From CALWPV01 sp045632125 (GTDB lineage: Bacteria > Bacillota > Clostridia > Lachnospirales > Bianqueaceae), in assembly GCA_045632125.1 (NCBI GenBank), contig JAZQWC010000013.1, forward strand, positions 1-32,729: a stretch of DNA of 32,729 nucleotides, given 5' to 3'. Shown here in pieces: positions 6,609-14,036 of the stretch (the stretch's first letter is position 1; each line of letters opens with the position of its first letter). The notes beneath the pieces were generated by a model that made no database searches, had not been told where the DNA came from, and saw nothing but the letters and a program-made list of their open reading frames with translations. Both the position numbers and the translations under genes were made by a program.

Positions 6609-7451
6609 TTAATTTTTAAAGAAGGCAACGGCCACAGCACCGGGACCGGCATGGGTGCCGATTACGCTACCGATGTGGGTAGTGCAAAGTTCATCCACAT
6701 TGCCCTGCCAAATGGAGGAACTATCTTCAATATATTTGGTAAGAAGGGCATCGGAAAGACCGGTGTAGCCAAGTAGCAGAGGCAGATTGAAATCTACACC
6801 GCCGGCATTGTGGATCTCGGTGATCAATAGGTTATTACCCTGCTTGGAACCGCGCGCTTTACCAAGAGTATGGATCACGCCATCTTTAATGCAAACCACG
6901 GGTTTGATGGAAAGCAGATTACCGGCAAAAGCAGCGGTTTTAGAGATGCGGCCGCCTTTTTTCAAATATTCCAAGGTATCAAGTAAAGCTACTACACAAA
7001 CGCGGTCACGCATAACAAGAAGCTTGTCGAAGATTTCAGGGGCAGAAGCACCACCGCGGGCTAAATTCAGAGCCAGTTCAGCCAGAATACCGGAGCCGAT
7101 TGCCGCTGTGCGGCTATCTACTACGAAGATGGTGCCTTCATAGTCCTGAGCAGCGATCATGGCACTTTGGAAGGTACCGGAGAGGCGAGAGGCAATGGTG
7201 ATTACAACGGCTGTGTCGCCAGCGGCAGCAATTTCTTCAAAAACCTCCGCAAAAGCGACAGGGGGCGCCTGACTGGTGGTGGGCAGCACATCGCTTTCAA
7301 TGAGTTTTTCGTAGAACTGTTTGTGTGTGATGGTAACACCATCCAGATATTCTTCTTCGCCAAAATGGACGGTGAGGGGAACGATAGTAAAACGATTTTT
7401 CAGTTTTGGATCGATATCGACAGTGGAGTCGATGATGATGCGTACGCTCAT
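6609..7451 (-). CDS. DegV family fatty-acid-binding protein
   Basis: This 280-residue protein has the full DegV length. It begins VRIIIDSTVDIDP, has the LPTTSQAPPVAF segment and the SRLSGTFQSAM helix that line the fatty acid site. It continues with FVVDSRTAAIGSG, then LDTLEYLKKGGRIS, and ends in the GxHxGPGAVAV motif (IGTHAGPGAVAVAFF). DegV/FakB proteins bind a fatty acid and, in some Firmicutes, present it to the FakA kinase for phosphorylation and entry into phospholipid synthesis. No FakA is in view, so the role is inferred from family. It follows the MarR regulator by 13 bases on the same strand, so they form one operon. AAAGGAG-type site precedes ATG 7451. Confidence 0.93.
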   Translation of the reverse strand: MSVRIIIDSTVDIDPKLKNRFTIVPLTVHFGEEEYLDGVTITHKQFYEKLIESDVLPTTSQAPPVAFAEVFEEIAAAGDTAVVITIASRLSGTFQSAMIAAQDYEGTIFVVDSRTAAIGSGILAELALNLARGGASAPEIFDKLLVMRDRVCVVALLDTLEYLKKGGRISKTAAFAGNLLSIKPVVCIKDGVIHTLGKARGSKQGNNLLITEIHNAGGVDFNLPLLLGYTGLSDALLTKYIEDSSSIWQGNVDELCTTHIGSVIGTHAGPGAVAVAFFKN

Positions 7452-7464
7452 TTAAATTCTCCTT

Positions 7465-7917
7465 TTATTTGTGGGGTGGCAGTCCTTCTTTGCTGATGGA
7501 CTGCAGTTTAGTGGCAATGAATTCTAAGGTTGCATAAAAAGCAGCGCGATTTTCATCGGTCATTTCGTTGCCGACAGCCTCAATGGCGGCCTCGGCTCGC
7601 TCGTCTACATATGCGGCAGCTCGAAGACCTTCATCGGTGAGTTTGATGAGGGCGTTATAGCGGTGGTCGCTTCCTTCACGGCGGATGAGCCCTTTTTCCT
7701 GCATTTCAGTGAGCACGCGGGATACGGCCGCTTTGTCTTTGTCGCAGAATTCACAAAGCTTGGCAGAGGTTATGCCTTCGGGAAAGCGGCGAATCGCCAC
7801 CAGATATTGGGCGAAGGCTCCTTTATAGCCGTATTTGATCATTTCATCGCGCTCAATTTTTTGAATGTGGCGATTGATGCCGGAGATGACATAGGAAAAT
7901 TGTTCAAAACGATTCAT
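7465..7917 (-). CDS. MarR family transcriptional regulator
   Basis: This 150-residue protein is typical of MarR dimeric winged-helix regulators. It has an N-terminal dimerisation helix, then the helix-turn-helix at about residues 48-75 (GITSAKLCEFCDKDKAAVSR, then VLTEMQEKGLI). The wing follows (RREGSDHRYNALIKLTDEG), and C-terminal dimerisation helices close it. AAGGAAG precedes ATG 7917. Transcribed from a perfect consensus promoter at 8066-8038, which is covered by two TTGTTGA/TCAACAA palindromes, so autorepression is very likely. Next in the operon is degV, which suggests a lipid-related or other hydrophobic ligand, but this is inference. FabT, the fatty-acid regulator of streptococci, is also a MarR protein. 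Confidence 0.93.
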   Translation of the reverse strand: MNRFEQFSYVISGINRHIQKIERDEMIKYGYKGAFAQYLVAIRRFPEGITSAKLCEFCDKDKAAVSRVLTEMQEKGLIRREGSDHRYNALIKLTDEGLRAAAYVDERAEAAIEAVGNEMTDENRAAFYATLEFIATKLQSISKEGLPPHK

Positions 7918-7995
7918 AATTGGCTTCCTTGTATAGCGTCATTGGGGTTTGCGGCGCAGAAGCAGTATAGTAGAAGGAGGGATCTGCGCCGCGTA

Positions 7996-8071
7996 AATTG
8001 TGATTTGACACAATTTGTTGACTAATCAACAAATGAGATTATATAATAATATTGTTGATTTGTCAACAAAT
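7996..8071. promoter_or_regulatory. marR operator cluster with overlapping divergent promoters
   Basis: Three palindromes lie in 75 bases: AATTGTG/CACAATT (7996-8015), ATTTGTTGA/TCAACAAAT with a 4-bp centre (8013-8034), and TTGTTGA/TCAACAA (8052-8069). The last two are centred 37 bp apart. On the minus strand TTGACA (8066-8061) and TATAAT (8043-8038) have an ideal 17-base spacer and would drive marR-degV. On the plus strand TTGACT (8018-8023) and TATAAT (8042-8047), 18 bases apart, could drive an extra transcript toward gdhA. MarR binding would block both. Confidence 0.8.
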
Positions 8072-8157
8072 ATTTTGATAGATTCAGCGGTAATTGTATA
8101 GCAAAAGAGACATATATTAGGAAGAAAGTGTTATAGACCGCTTTCTGAAAAAAATAA

Positions 8158-8186
8158 TTGACAAATGGTGACAAAAAGAGTATTCT
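8158..8186 (+). promoter_or_regulatory. gdhA promoter
   Basis: TTGACA (8158-8163) and TATTCT (8181-8186) are separated by 17 bases. Transcription would start near 8193 and give a leader of about 75 nt. Confidence 0.7.
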
Positions 8187-8195
8187 TATGAAAAA

Positions 8196-8221
8196 TGCAA
8201 GTTAAATATTGGAAACTTGCA
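8196..8221 (+). promoter_or_regulatory. Hairpin at the 5' end of the gdhA mRNA
   Basis: TGCAAGTT (8196-8203) and AACTTGCA (8214-8221) form a perfect 8-bp stem with a 10-nt loop almost at the predicted 5' end. It could stabilise the message or be a DNA operator. No T-run follows, so it is not a terminator. Confidence 0.5.
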
Positions 8222-8268
8222 AAAACGAAAGTTTGAATATGTAAGAATATGTTAGGAGAGTTTTAAAA

Positions 8269-9621
8269 ATGAGTTTTAAGAATCAGTATTTGAATGAATT
8301 GATGGAGACTGTGAAAAAACGCAATCCCGGCGAGCCCGAGTTTCATCAGGCAGTTCAGGAGGTTCTGGAATCTCTGGAGCCTGTTGTGGAAAAACGCCCC
8401 GATTTCATCGAAAAGGGTGTTCTGGAAAGTATTGTTGAGCCCGAGCGTATCATCAAATTCCGTGTTCCGTGGGTAGATGATCAGGGCAAAGTACAGGTAA
8501 ACCGTGGCTTCCGTGTACAGTTTAACTCCGCAATCGGTCCTTACAAGGGCGGTTTGCGTTTCCATCCTTCCGTTTGCGAGAGCATCATCAAGTTCCTGGG
8601 CTTCGAGCAGACCTTTAAGAACTCCTTGACCGGCTTGCCCATGGGCGGCGGCAAAGGTGGTTCTGATTTCGATCCTCAGGGTAAGTCTGACATGGAAGTA
8701 ATGCGTTTCTGCCAGAGCTTCATGACCGAGCTGTCCAAGTACATCGGTCCTGATACCGACGTACCTGCTGGTGATATTGGTGTTGGTGCCCGTGAAGTTG
8801 GTTACATGTTTGGTCAGTACAAGAGACTGCGTGACGAGTTTACCGGTGTTCTGACGGGTAAAGGCCGTTCCTATGGCGGTTCTATTCTGCGTCCGGAAGC
8901 TACCGGTTACGGTGCTGTTTACTACACTGTAGAACTGCTGAAGACCTACGGTGAAGACATTGTCGGCAAGACCTTTGCTATTTCCGGTTTCGGTAATGTA
9001 GCTTGGGGTGCTGTTCAGAAGATCACCGAGCTGGGTGGTAAGGTTGTTACCATTTCCGGTCCCGATGGATATGTTTATGATGAAGACGGTATCAATACCG
9101 AAGAAAAGATCAACTACATGCTGGAGATGCGTGCTTCCTGCCGTAACAAAGTACAGGATTATGCTGACAAGTTTGGTGTTCCCTTCTTTGCAGGCAAAAA
9201 GCCCTGGGGCGAGAAAGTTGATGTTTGCTTGCCCTGCGCAACTCAGAACGAAGTTGCCTTGGATGACGCTGTTAAGATCGTTGAAAACGGTGTTAAATAC
9301 TATGTTGAGGTTTCTAACATGCCCACCACCGCTGATGCAGTGGCTTACTTGAAGGCTCACGATGTTGTAATCGCTCCTTCTAAGGCTGTAAATGCCGGCG
9401 GCGTTGCTGTATCCGGTTTGGAAATGTCTCAGAACTCTATGCGTTACAGCTGGACTGCTGAAGAAGTTGACCAGAAACTGAAACAGATCATGAAGGGTAT
9501 TTATGATGCTTCCGTAGCTGCTGCTAAAGAGTATGGTATGGAAGGCGACCTGGTTGCCGGTGCTAACATTGCAGGCTTCCTTAAGGTAGCTGATGCCATG
9601 ATGGCTCAGGGTGTGGTTTAA
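8269..9621 (+). CDS. gdhA: NADP-type glutamate dehydrogenase
   Basis: This 450-residue protein matches the hexameric small-subunit GDH family, which reversibly forms glutamate from 2-oxoglutarate and ammonia. It shows the substrate-binding segment NSAIGPYKGGLRFHPSV (about residues 86-102, Lys93) and the catalytic GLPMGGGKGGSDFDPQGKSD (Lys129 region). DTDVPAGDIGVGAREVGYMF and the nucleotide-binding ISGFGNVAWGA follow. Late segments include VNAGGVAVSGLEMSQNSMRY. TAGGAGAG precedes ATG 8269. NADPH preference is inferred from the subfamily. Codon bias is strong, as in alaS, which points to high expression and a central role in ammonia assimilation. A long open frame on the opposite strand is an artefact. 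Confidence 0.97.
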   Translation: MSFKNQYLNELMETVKKRNPGEPEFHQAVQEVLESLEPVVEKRPDFIEKGVLESIVEPERIIKFRVPWVDDQGKVQVNRGFRVQFNSAIGPYKGGLRFHPSVCESIIKFLGFEQTFKNSLTGLPMGGGKGGSDFDPQGKSDMEVMRFCQSFMTELSKYIGPDTDVPAGDIGVGAREVGYMFGQYKRLRDEFTGVLTGKGRSYGGSILRPEATGYGAVYYTVELLKTYGEDIVGKTFAISGFGNVAWGAVQKITELGGKVVTISGPDGYVYDEDGINTEEKINYMLEMRASCRNKVQDYADKFGVPFFAGKKPWGEKVDVCLPCATQNEVALDDAVKIVENGVKYYVEVSNMPTTADAVAYLKAHDVVIAPSKAVNAGGVAVSGLEMSQNSMRYSWTAEEVDQKLKQIMKGIYDASVAAAKEYGMEGDLVAGANIAGFLKVADAMMAQGVV

Positions 9622-9650
9622 TCCATACAGTGTTACATAAGTGAATAAGA

Positions 9651-9691
9651 AAAGGCTTTGCACGACGCGTTGTTGTGCAAAGCCTTTTTTT
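9651..9691. terminator. Bidirectional terminator between gdhA and the BNR-repeat gene
   Basis: A 10-bp stem (GGCTTTGCAC 9654-9663 with GTGCAAAGCC 9675-9684) is followed by seven T residues on the plus strand and flanked by an A-run that serves the minus strand. Confidence 0.9.
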
Positions 9692-9694
9692 GCT

Positions 9695-10843
9695 TTATTC
9701 TTCTACTTCCTCCCACAGCACCTTTACAACCTTGGTGCTGTTCAAACATACTTCAGTCCCATTACTATGATAGTAGGTAACCAGAAAACCATCTTTGGTT
9801 TCGATGATACCGGGGTAGCAGTAGCTGTTGCTTTCGTCATCTTCCAGCAGATAGCAGTGATCGGCAAAGTCCCACAATTTACCGCCGGTGATGGTCTTTC
9901 CTGTGGTATCGAAGGAACGGCCATCATCACGACTGATGGCGCACACGATGGGAGTGCGCTTAGGACTGCGCCACACCTCGCCTACGGTGCGCAGACAGCT
10001 AAAAGCCTGCGGATTAAATACAGCCGCGGTATAATCTCCCACGCGCTTCAACCGCATGGGAGAATCCGGTGAGGTAAAGGCAAAATTGGGAATCACCGGC
10101 GACCAACTTTGACCTCGATCGTCGGAAAAGCTCTGATACTGATAGCCGTAGCCGGTACGGCAGTACATCCACAATCTACCGTCCTCATATTCGTAAATGC
10201 CGGGCTCTGCCAAGCCGACAGAGTCGGAAAGCGACGATTCGATTGTATAATGGAGCTTCGTCCAGGTGCGGCCGCAGTCATCGGAGATGGCGAATTGTAC
10301 CACAGGACTCTTATATTTTCCAAAATTGAAGCCGGTGCCGCCTTCAGCATCGTAGCTGACACCGCAATAGGACAGGGGCACCCAGATGCGTCCATACCGA
10401 TCTACCATACAGCCATCGTTGATGACGCAGTAATAGCCCATCTCGGTGGTACAGTATATCCAGTTGCTCCAGGTCTGACCCTCGTCGGAGGATTCAGAGA
10501 AAATGGGCATGCAGGTGACCATACCATCGGCAATGACTTCCTTTCGCAGATACACCATGCCCAATTTGCCATTCGCCAAACGGATCAGGCTGGGGGACAT
10601 GATATTCTGAGCGGAATCTTCTTTTTCGATGATCACAACTGGCTTAGTCCAAGTTTCTCCCTCATCGGAGGAGTAGACAGCGCTGATGCGGGCAGTGGCA
10701 TGATCGGCCCAGTCGGTACCGTAGTATTCGGTGTAGGCCATCATGATGCGGCCGTCATTTAAACGAGCAAAGGTGGATTCACCATTGCGGGGATTGTGTT
10801 CTGAGGTGGGAAGAAATAGTGTTTCATGACCGATTTTACGCAT
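9695..10843 (-). CDS. Sialidase-like protein with BNR/Asp-box repeats
   Basis: The protein has 382 residues from ATG 10843, chosen for its AAAGGAGA site; the open frame further upstream is not needed. Five Asp-box motifs (S-x-D-x-G-x-T-W type) are spread along it: SSDEGETWTK, SSDEGQTWSN, SDDCGRTWTK, SDDRGQSWSP and SRDDGRSFDT. This pattern marks a six-bladed sialidase-type beta-propeller. There is an ESTFARLNDGRIMMAYTEY segment near the N-terminus and several Tyr, Arg and Glu-rich loops. No signal peptide or anchor is seen, so it would act in the cytoplasm. Family members include exo-alpha-sialidases and other glycan-acting enzymes; a sialic acid substrate is not established, and no sialic acid catabolic genes are nearby. 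Confidence 0.85.
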   Translation of the reverse strand: MRKIGHETLFLPTSEHNPRNGESTFARLNDGRIMMAYTEYYGTDWADHATARISAVYSSDEGETWTKPVVIIEKEDSAQNIMSPSLIRLANGKLGMVYLRKEVIADGMVTCMPIFSESSDEGQTWSNWIYCTTEMGYYCVINDGCMVDRYGRIWVPLSYCGVSYDAEGGTGFNFGKYKSPVVQFAISDDCGRTWTKLHYTIESSLSDSVGLAEPGIYEYEDGRLWMYCRTGYGYQYQSFSDDRGQSWSPVIPNFAFTSPDSPMRLKRVGDYTAAVFNPQAFSCLRTVGEVWRSPKRTPIVCAISRDDGRSFDTTGKTITGGKLWDFADHCYLLEDDESNSYCYPGIIETKDGFLVTYYHSNGTEVCLNSTKVVKVLWEEVEE

Positions 10844-10880
10844 GGCAGAGGTCTCCTTTGTAGGGGAATGTTTTGAGGTC

Positions 10881-10886
10881 AGTATA
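10881..10886 (-). promoter_or_regulatory. Probable extended -10 of the BNR-repeat gene
   Basis: On the minus strand TATACT (10886-10881) is preceded by TGT, giving an extended -10. No good -35 is seen. Confidence 0.4.
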
Positions 10887-11001
10887 ACATAGGAATATGG
10901 AAAGTAAAAGTGGAAAGATAAAAACAGCAAGCATGCCCCTGTCGATTTTTACTATAATGTGATACAATTGCAATATCATTTCAAAGAAAGAGAATCATAA
11001 A

Positions 11002-11353
11002 ATGAACATGCATAATGAAATTATAAAACGAGGCGAGTATGTTTACGAGATATATGCTCGTCGAAATGGTTTGACATATTGTAACAGAAAATTTGCGGAT
11101 GCTGCCGCGGACACATCCCCTGCATATATTCGAAGAAAGATTTACCACAGGTCATGATGATTCAGCCACATTTATCGAACTTATTGACGAAAACGAAAAT
11201 ATTATTCAGTCATGGATGTTTGAAGGGCCTATGAAAAAGAGATTTGAAAATCCGGATTTGTGGGACGATGATTGTCTTGTATATTATTTAAAGGAGTCAA
11301 TGAAACTTAATGTTGTACAGCATACTTGGGGAAGAAAAGTAGGAGAATTCTGA
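11002..11353 (+). pseudogene. Frameshifted small gene of unknown function
   Basis: ATG 11002 opens a frame reading MNMHNEIIKRGEYVYEIYAR, then TYCNRKFADAAADTSPAYIR and stopping at TGA near 11156. The frame shifted by one carries a protein-like sequence from about 11130 (TTGHDDSATFIELIDENEN, then IIQSWMFEGPMKKRFENPDL) to TGA 11351-11353. The two halves abut without a gap and both look coding, so a one-base indel near 11120-11150 best explains them. The joined product would be about 116 residues, acidic and soluble. I do not recognise the family. A second, independent start at TTG 11093 for the 86-residue downstream frame is possible but has no good ribosome binding site. Confidence 0.5.
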
Positions 11354-11527
11354 TTTGGCTTTTTAAATCGATAGTACAGCTGAAAATCGTGTTAGTAAAG
11401 CAGGAGGTACAAAGATGAAATTAACGTTTTTAGGAGAGGTTATACGCCGGGAATATGAAATGCAATAATGTTCAAGGTGTAAAGCGGAGGAAGGATACAC
11501 TAAAAATCGAATTTTACTTGAAAAAGC
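11354..11527 (+). other. Gap with a 17-codon ORF only
   Basis: The only coding trace is ATG 11415 to TAA 11468 (MKLTFLGEVIRREYEMQ), preceded by CAGGAGG at good spacing. The same frame continues after the stop as CSRCKAEEGYTKNRILLEKA, so it may be the remnant of a longer gene. I recognise no family and no repeat or RNA structure here. Confidence 0.35.
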
Positions 11528-11556
11528 TTGCTTTTCCTGAGGTTTCCGCGTACAAT
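11528..11556 (+). promoter_or_regulatory. Promoter of the nhaC-like gene
   Basis: TTGCTT (11528-11533) and TACAAT (11551-11556) are 17 bases apart, placing the transcript start about 38 bases before the start codon. Confidence 0.6.
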
Positions 11557-11600
11557 AAAGAATTGTGTGTACTACAACGGGAACTAAAGGAGAAATGAAA

Positions 11601-12920
11601 ATGAAAAAAAGTAATCCAATCGCGTTATTACCAATTGGAGCATTTCTGGTCCTGTATTTAGGATTGGGAATTTTATTTGAATATGGAATGAAGATCCCCA
11701 TGGGATTTTATAATATTCCGATCGTAGTTGCGTTTTTAGTGGCTATTTTGGTGGCCTGTATTCAAAATCGTAAGTTGAATTTTGATCAAAAACTGGTACT
11801 GATGGGACGGGGCGTTGGTGATAAAAATATTATCACAATGCTGCTGATCTTCTTGGTGGCAGGCTGTTTTGTAGGCGTGGTAGGAAGAACCAGCGCGGAG
11901 AGCGTTGCCTACTTTATGCTGTCGATCATTCCGCCGCAGTATGCAGTGGCTGTTTTGTTCGTGATCGCCTGTTTTGTATCCACCGCAATGGGAACTTCCG
12001 TAGGAACTATTACACTGATCACTCCCATCGCAGTGGCAGTATCAGCAGCTTCCGGCTTTGATATGGCCCTTTGTGTGGGCTCTGTAGTGGGCGGTGCGAT
12101 GTTTGGTGACAACCTATCCTTCATTTCCGATACCACCATTGCAGCATGTAATGGTCAGGGTTGCGCCATGAAGGATAAATTCCGTCAGAACTTTGGAATC
12201 GCTCTGCCGGCTGCGATTGCTACTTTGATTTTGATTCTGGTGCTTTCCATGAATACTGAATTGGATGGTAATGTGGAACATACATATAATCTGGTTCAAA
12301 TCATTCCCTATGTACTGGTATTGATCGGTGGTATCATTGGAATCAATGTATTTGTCGTACTTCTGATCGGTATTGGAACAGGTGCGATCATCATGCTGGC
12401 AACAGGCAGTTTGTCTTTCTTTGATTTAGTGGGCAACATGGGTTCCGGTGTTTCTGGCATGTTTGAAACCAGCATGGTAGCTGTTTTGGTAGCAGCTATG
12501 TGTGAATTGATTCGTGAGCATGGTGGCTTTGAAGCATTGCTTGGCTTCATTCGCAAAGTGTTCAAAGGAAGAAAGGGCGGTCAGCTGGGTGTAGGTCTTT
12601 TGGTAGGTGCCATGGACGTTGCAACTGCTAACAATACGGTTGCCATTGTAATGGCTAACCCCATTGCAAAAGAAATGGCAGAGGAATACGGCATTTCTCC
12701 TAAGAAAACGGCTTCTCTGTTGGATACTTTCTCTTGTATCTTCCAGGGTGTGATTCCTTACGGTGCGCAGATGTTGGTGGCTGTGTCCGCAGTGAAGGAA
12801 CTGGGATATTCCCTGTCGGCCTTTGATATTATGCCGAATTTGTTCTATCCGGCATTTTTGCTGATCAGTTCTTTGATCTTTATTTATGTAATTCCGGGAA
12901 AAGAACGCGAAAAGAACTGA
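11601..12920 (+). CDS. nhaC: NhaC family Na+/H+ antiporter
   Basis: This 439-residue membrane protein has about 11-12 hydrophobic segments. Family hallmarks include RGVGDKNIITMLLIFLVAG, a TAMGTSVGTITLITPIA loop, and GGAMFGDNLSFISDTTIAAC, in which Asp residues within the membrane carry ions. A repeat of the theme occurs as DVATANNTVAIVMANPIAKE. NhaC antiporters expel Na+ in exchange for H+; related malate/lactate and methionine transporters share the fold, so the substrate is inferred. I chose ATG 11601 because AAAGGAG (11586-11592) is at correct spacing, whereas ATG 11595 is too close to it. Promoter at 11528-11556. The downstream gene has its own promoter. Confidence 0.88.
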   Translation: MKKSNPIALLPIGAFLVLYLGLGILFEYGMKIPMGFYNIPIVVAFLVAILVACIQNRKLNFDQKLVLMGRGVGDKNIITMLLIFLVAGCFVGVVGRTSAESVAYFMLSIIPPQYAVAVLFVIACFVSTAMGTSVGTITLITPIAVAVSAASGFDMALCVGSVVGGAMFGDNLSFISDTTIAACNGQGCAMKDKFRQNFGIALPAAIATLILILVLSMNTELDGNVEHTYNLVQIIPYVLVLIGGIIGINVFVVLLIGIGTGAIIMLATGSLSFFDLVGNMGSGVSGMFETSMVAVLVAAMCELIREHGGFEALLGFIRKVFKGRKGGQLGVGLLVGAMDVATANNTVAIVMANPIAKEMAEEYGISPKKTASLLDTFSCIFQGVIPYGAQMLVAVSAVKELGYSLSAFDIMPNLFYPAFLLISSLIFIYVIPGKEREKN

Positions 12921-12965
12921 TTGACAATTAGTCTTCGATATGGTAGCATTTTGACAATAAGTCTT
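12921..12965 (+). promoter_or_regulatory. Promoter and duplicated 15-bp box before the zinc-ribbon gene
   Basis: TTGACAATTAGTCTT (12921-12935) recurs with one change at 12951-12965, exactly 30 bp apart (three helical turns). The first copy also supplies a -35 with TAGCAT (12944-12949) as -10 after 17 bases. The duplication may be a tandem regulator site. Confidence 0.5.
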
Positions 12966-12992
12966 TATTTTCGCGTGTGAAGGAGATTAAAT

Positions 12993-13955
12993 ATGTATTG
13001 TAATCATTGTGGTGCGCAATGCGAAGACGGTTCTCGTTTTTGCAGTGAATGCGGTTCGCCTTTAACTGCAGGTGTGCAGACGAACACAAATCAGCAGCAA
13101 GATTTCAACCAGCAGCAACCCATACAAAACGAACAAATTCCTCAGGGAACTGCAGAACAGTCTCAACAGCCTCAGCAGCCCATGAATGAGTTTTTCCCTT
13201 GTGGTATTTTTCAGCCTCCGGGATGCAAAGTATTTGGTGTAATTGAGAATGCTGTAATTTACGGAAACGAAATGTTCTGCTTTGATAAAATTGACATGCT
13301 GGCCAAGAATAACGATTCCAGTCCGGTAACCAATGGTGTATGGCGGATGAGAGGATATGGTCGAGAGGAAATGTTGGTGTATAAACATTCCGATCGAGAG
13401 CGTGCTTTGTATGCTTTGAATTATGCTCAGAGAAAAGTAGCGGAAGCGCATGGACAGCAAATTTTCCAAGAATCCAAAGAAGGACTTCTGCATGATCTGA
13501 ATGGTGTTCGTGGTCGTCATATGGAAGTATATGAAGACCGAGTTGTATTGTCTGTAAAGGCTACTTTTGGTTCCTTTATTACCGGTAATATCTCCGATGG
13601 TGAAAAGACTATTTACTATGCGGATTGTATTGGTGTACAGTTTAAGGAGAGCGGTCTGCAGATCGGTTATTTGCAGTTTGAAACTGCTGGTCGTATTATG
13701 AACAATGCTGCTAGCAATTTCTTTAATGAGAATACCTTTACTTGGGATACTACTGTTCAAACTAACGAATTTATGCATACCATCGCAGCCTATGTGAAGG
13801 AACGTATCAGCTTTTATAAACAGCAGCGCAATGCTCCGGTAACGCAGGCGGTTTCCGGTGCAGATGAACTGAAAAAGTTCAAAGAACTGCTCGACATGGG
13901 TGTGATCACTCAGGAAGAGTTCGACAAGAAGAAACAGCAGATTCTTGGCTTCTAA
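12993..13955 (+). CDS. Zinc-ribbon and SHOCT domain protein
   Basis: The protein has 320 residues. The N-terminus is a zinc ribbon (Cys3, Cys6, Cys17, Cys20 in CNHCG and CSECG). A low-complexity Gln-rich linker (about residues 32-63) follows. A central domain (about 64-280) with alternating strands looks like a PH-type fold, and the C-terminus is a SHOCT motif (DELKKFKELLDMGVITQEEF, then DKKKQQILGF). No transmembrane segment is visible. SHOCT helices are thought to mediate oligomerisation or membrane-surface association. Such zinc-ribbon/SHOCT proteins are common in Firmicutes and uncharacterised. GAAGGAG precedes ATG 12993. It is monocistronic, closed by a hairpin at 13980-14008. Confidence 0.82.
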   Translation: MYCNHCGAQCEDGSRFCSECGSPLTAGVQTNTNQQQDFNQQQPIQNEQIPQGTAEQSQQPQQPMNEFFPCGIFQPPGCKVFGVIENAVIYGNEMFCFDKIDMLAKNNDSSPVTNGVWRMRGYGREEMLVYKHSDRERALYALNYAQRKVAEAHGQQIFQESKEGLLHDLNGVRGRHMEVYEDRVVLSVKATFGSFITGNISDGEKTIYYADCIGVQFKESGLQIGYLQFETAGRIMNNAASNFFNENTFTWDTTVQTNEFMHTIAAYVKERISFYKQQRNAPVTQAVSGADELKKFKELLDMGVITQEEFDKKKQQILGF

Positions 13956-13979
13956 AACTCAATATGATGAAAAACAAAT

Positions 13980-14015
13980 CCGGCTCCTGTCGTCAAGGCA
14001 GGAGCCGGAAACTAT
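13980..14015. terminator. Terminator between convergent zinc-ribbon and MBL-fold genes
   Basis: A perfect 10-bp GC-rich stem (CCGGCTCCTG 13980-13989 with CAGGAGCCGG 13999-14008) has a 9-nt loop. The T-run is modest on plus (ACTATTTT) and better on minus (TTTGTTTTT). Confidence 0.75.
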
Positions 14016-14036
14016 TTTCGCGTAAGCGTGAAAGAA

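Noticed and set aside
8263..9663. 466-codon open frame on the minus strand
   Set aside because: It is the antisense shadow of gdhA, again from codon bias, and would run through the gdhA terminator.
10109..10762. 217-codon open frame on the plus strand
   Set aside because: It lies antisense to the BNR-repeat gene, whose five Asp-box motifs show that the minus strand is coding.
13062..13778. 238-codon open frame on the minus strand
   Set aside because: It is antisense to the zinc-ribbon/SHOCT gene, which has clear domain motifs and a ribosome binding site.
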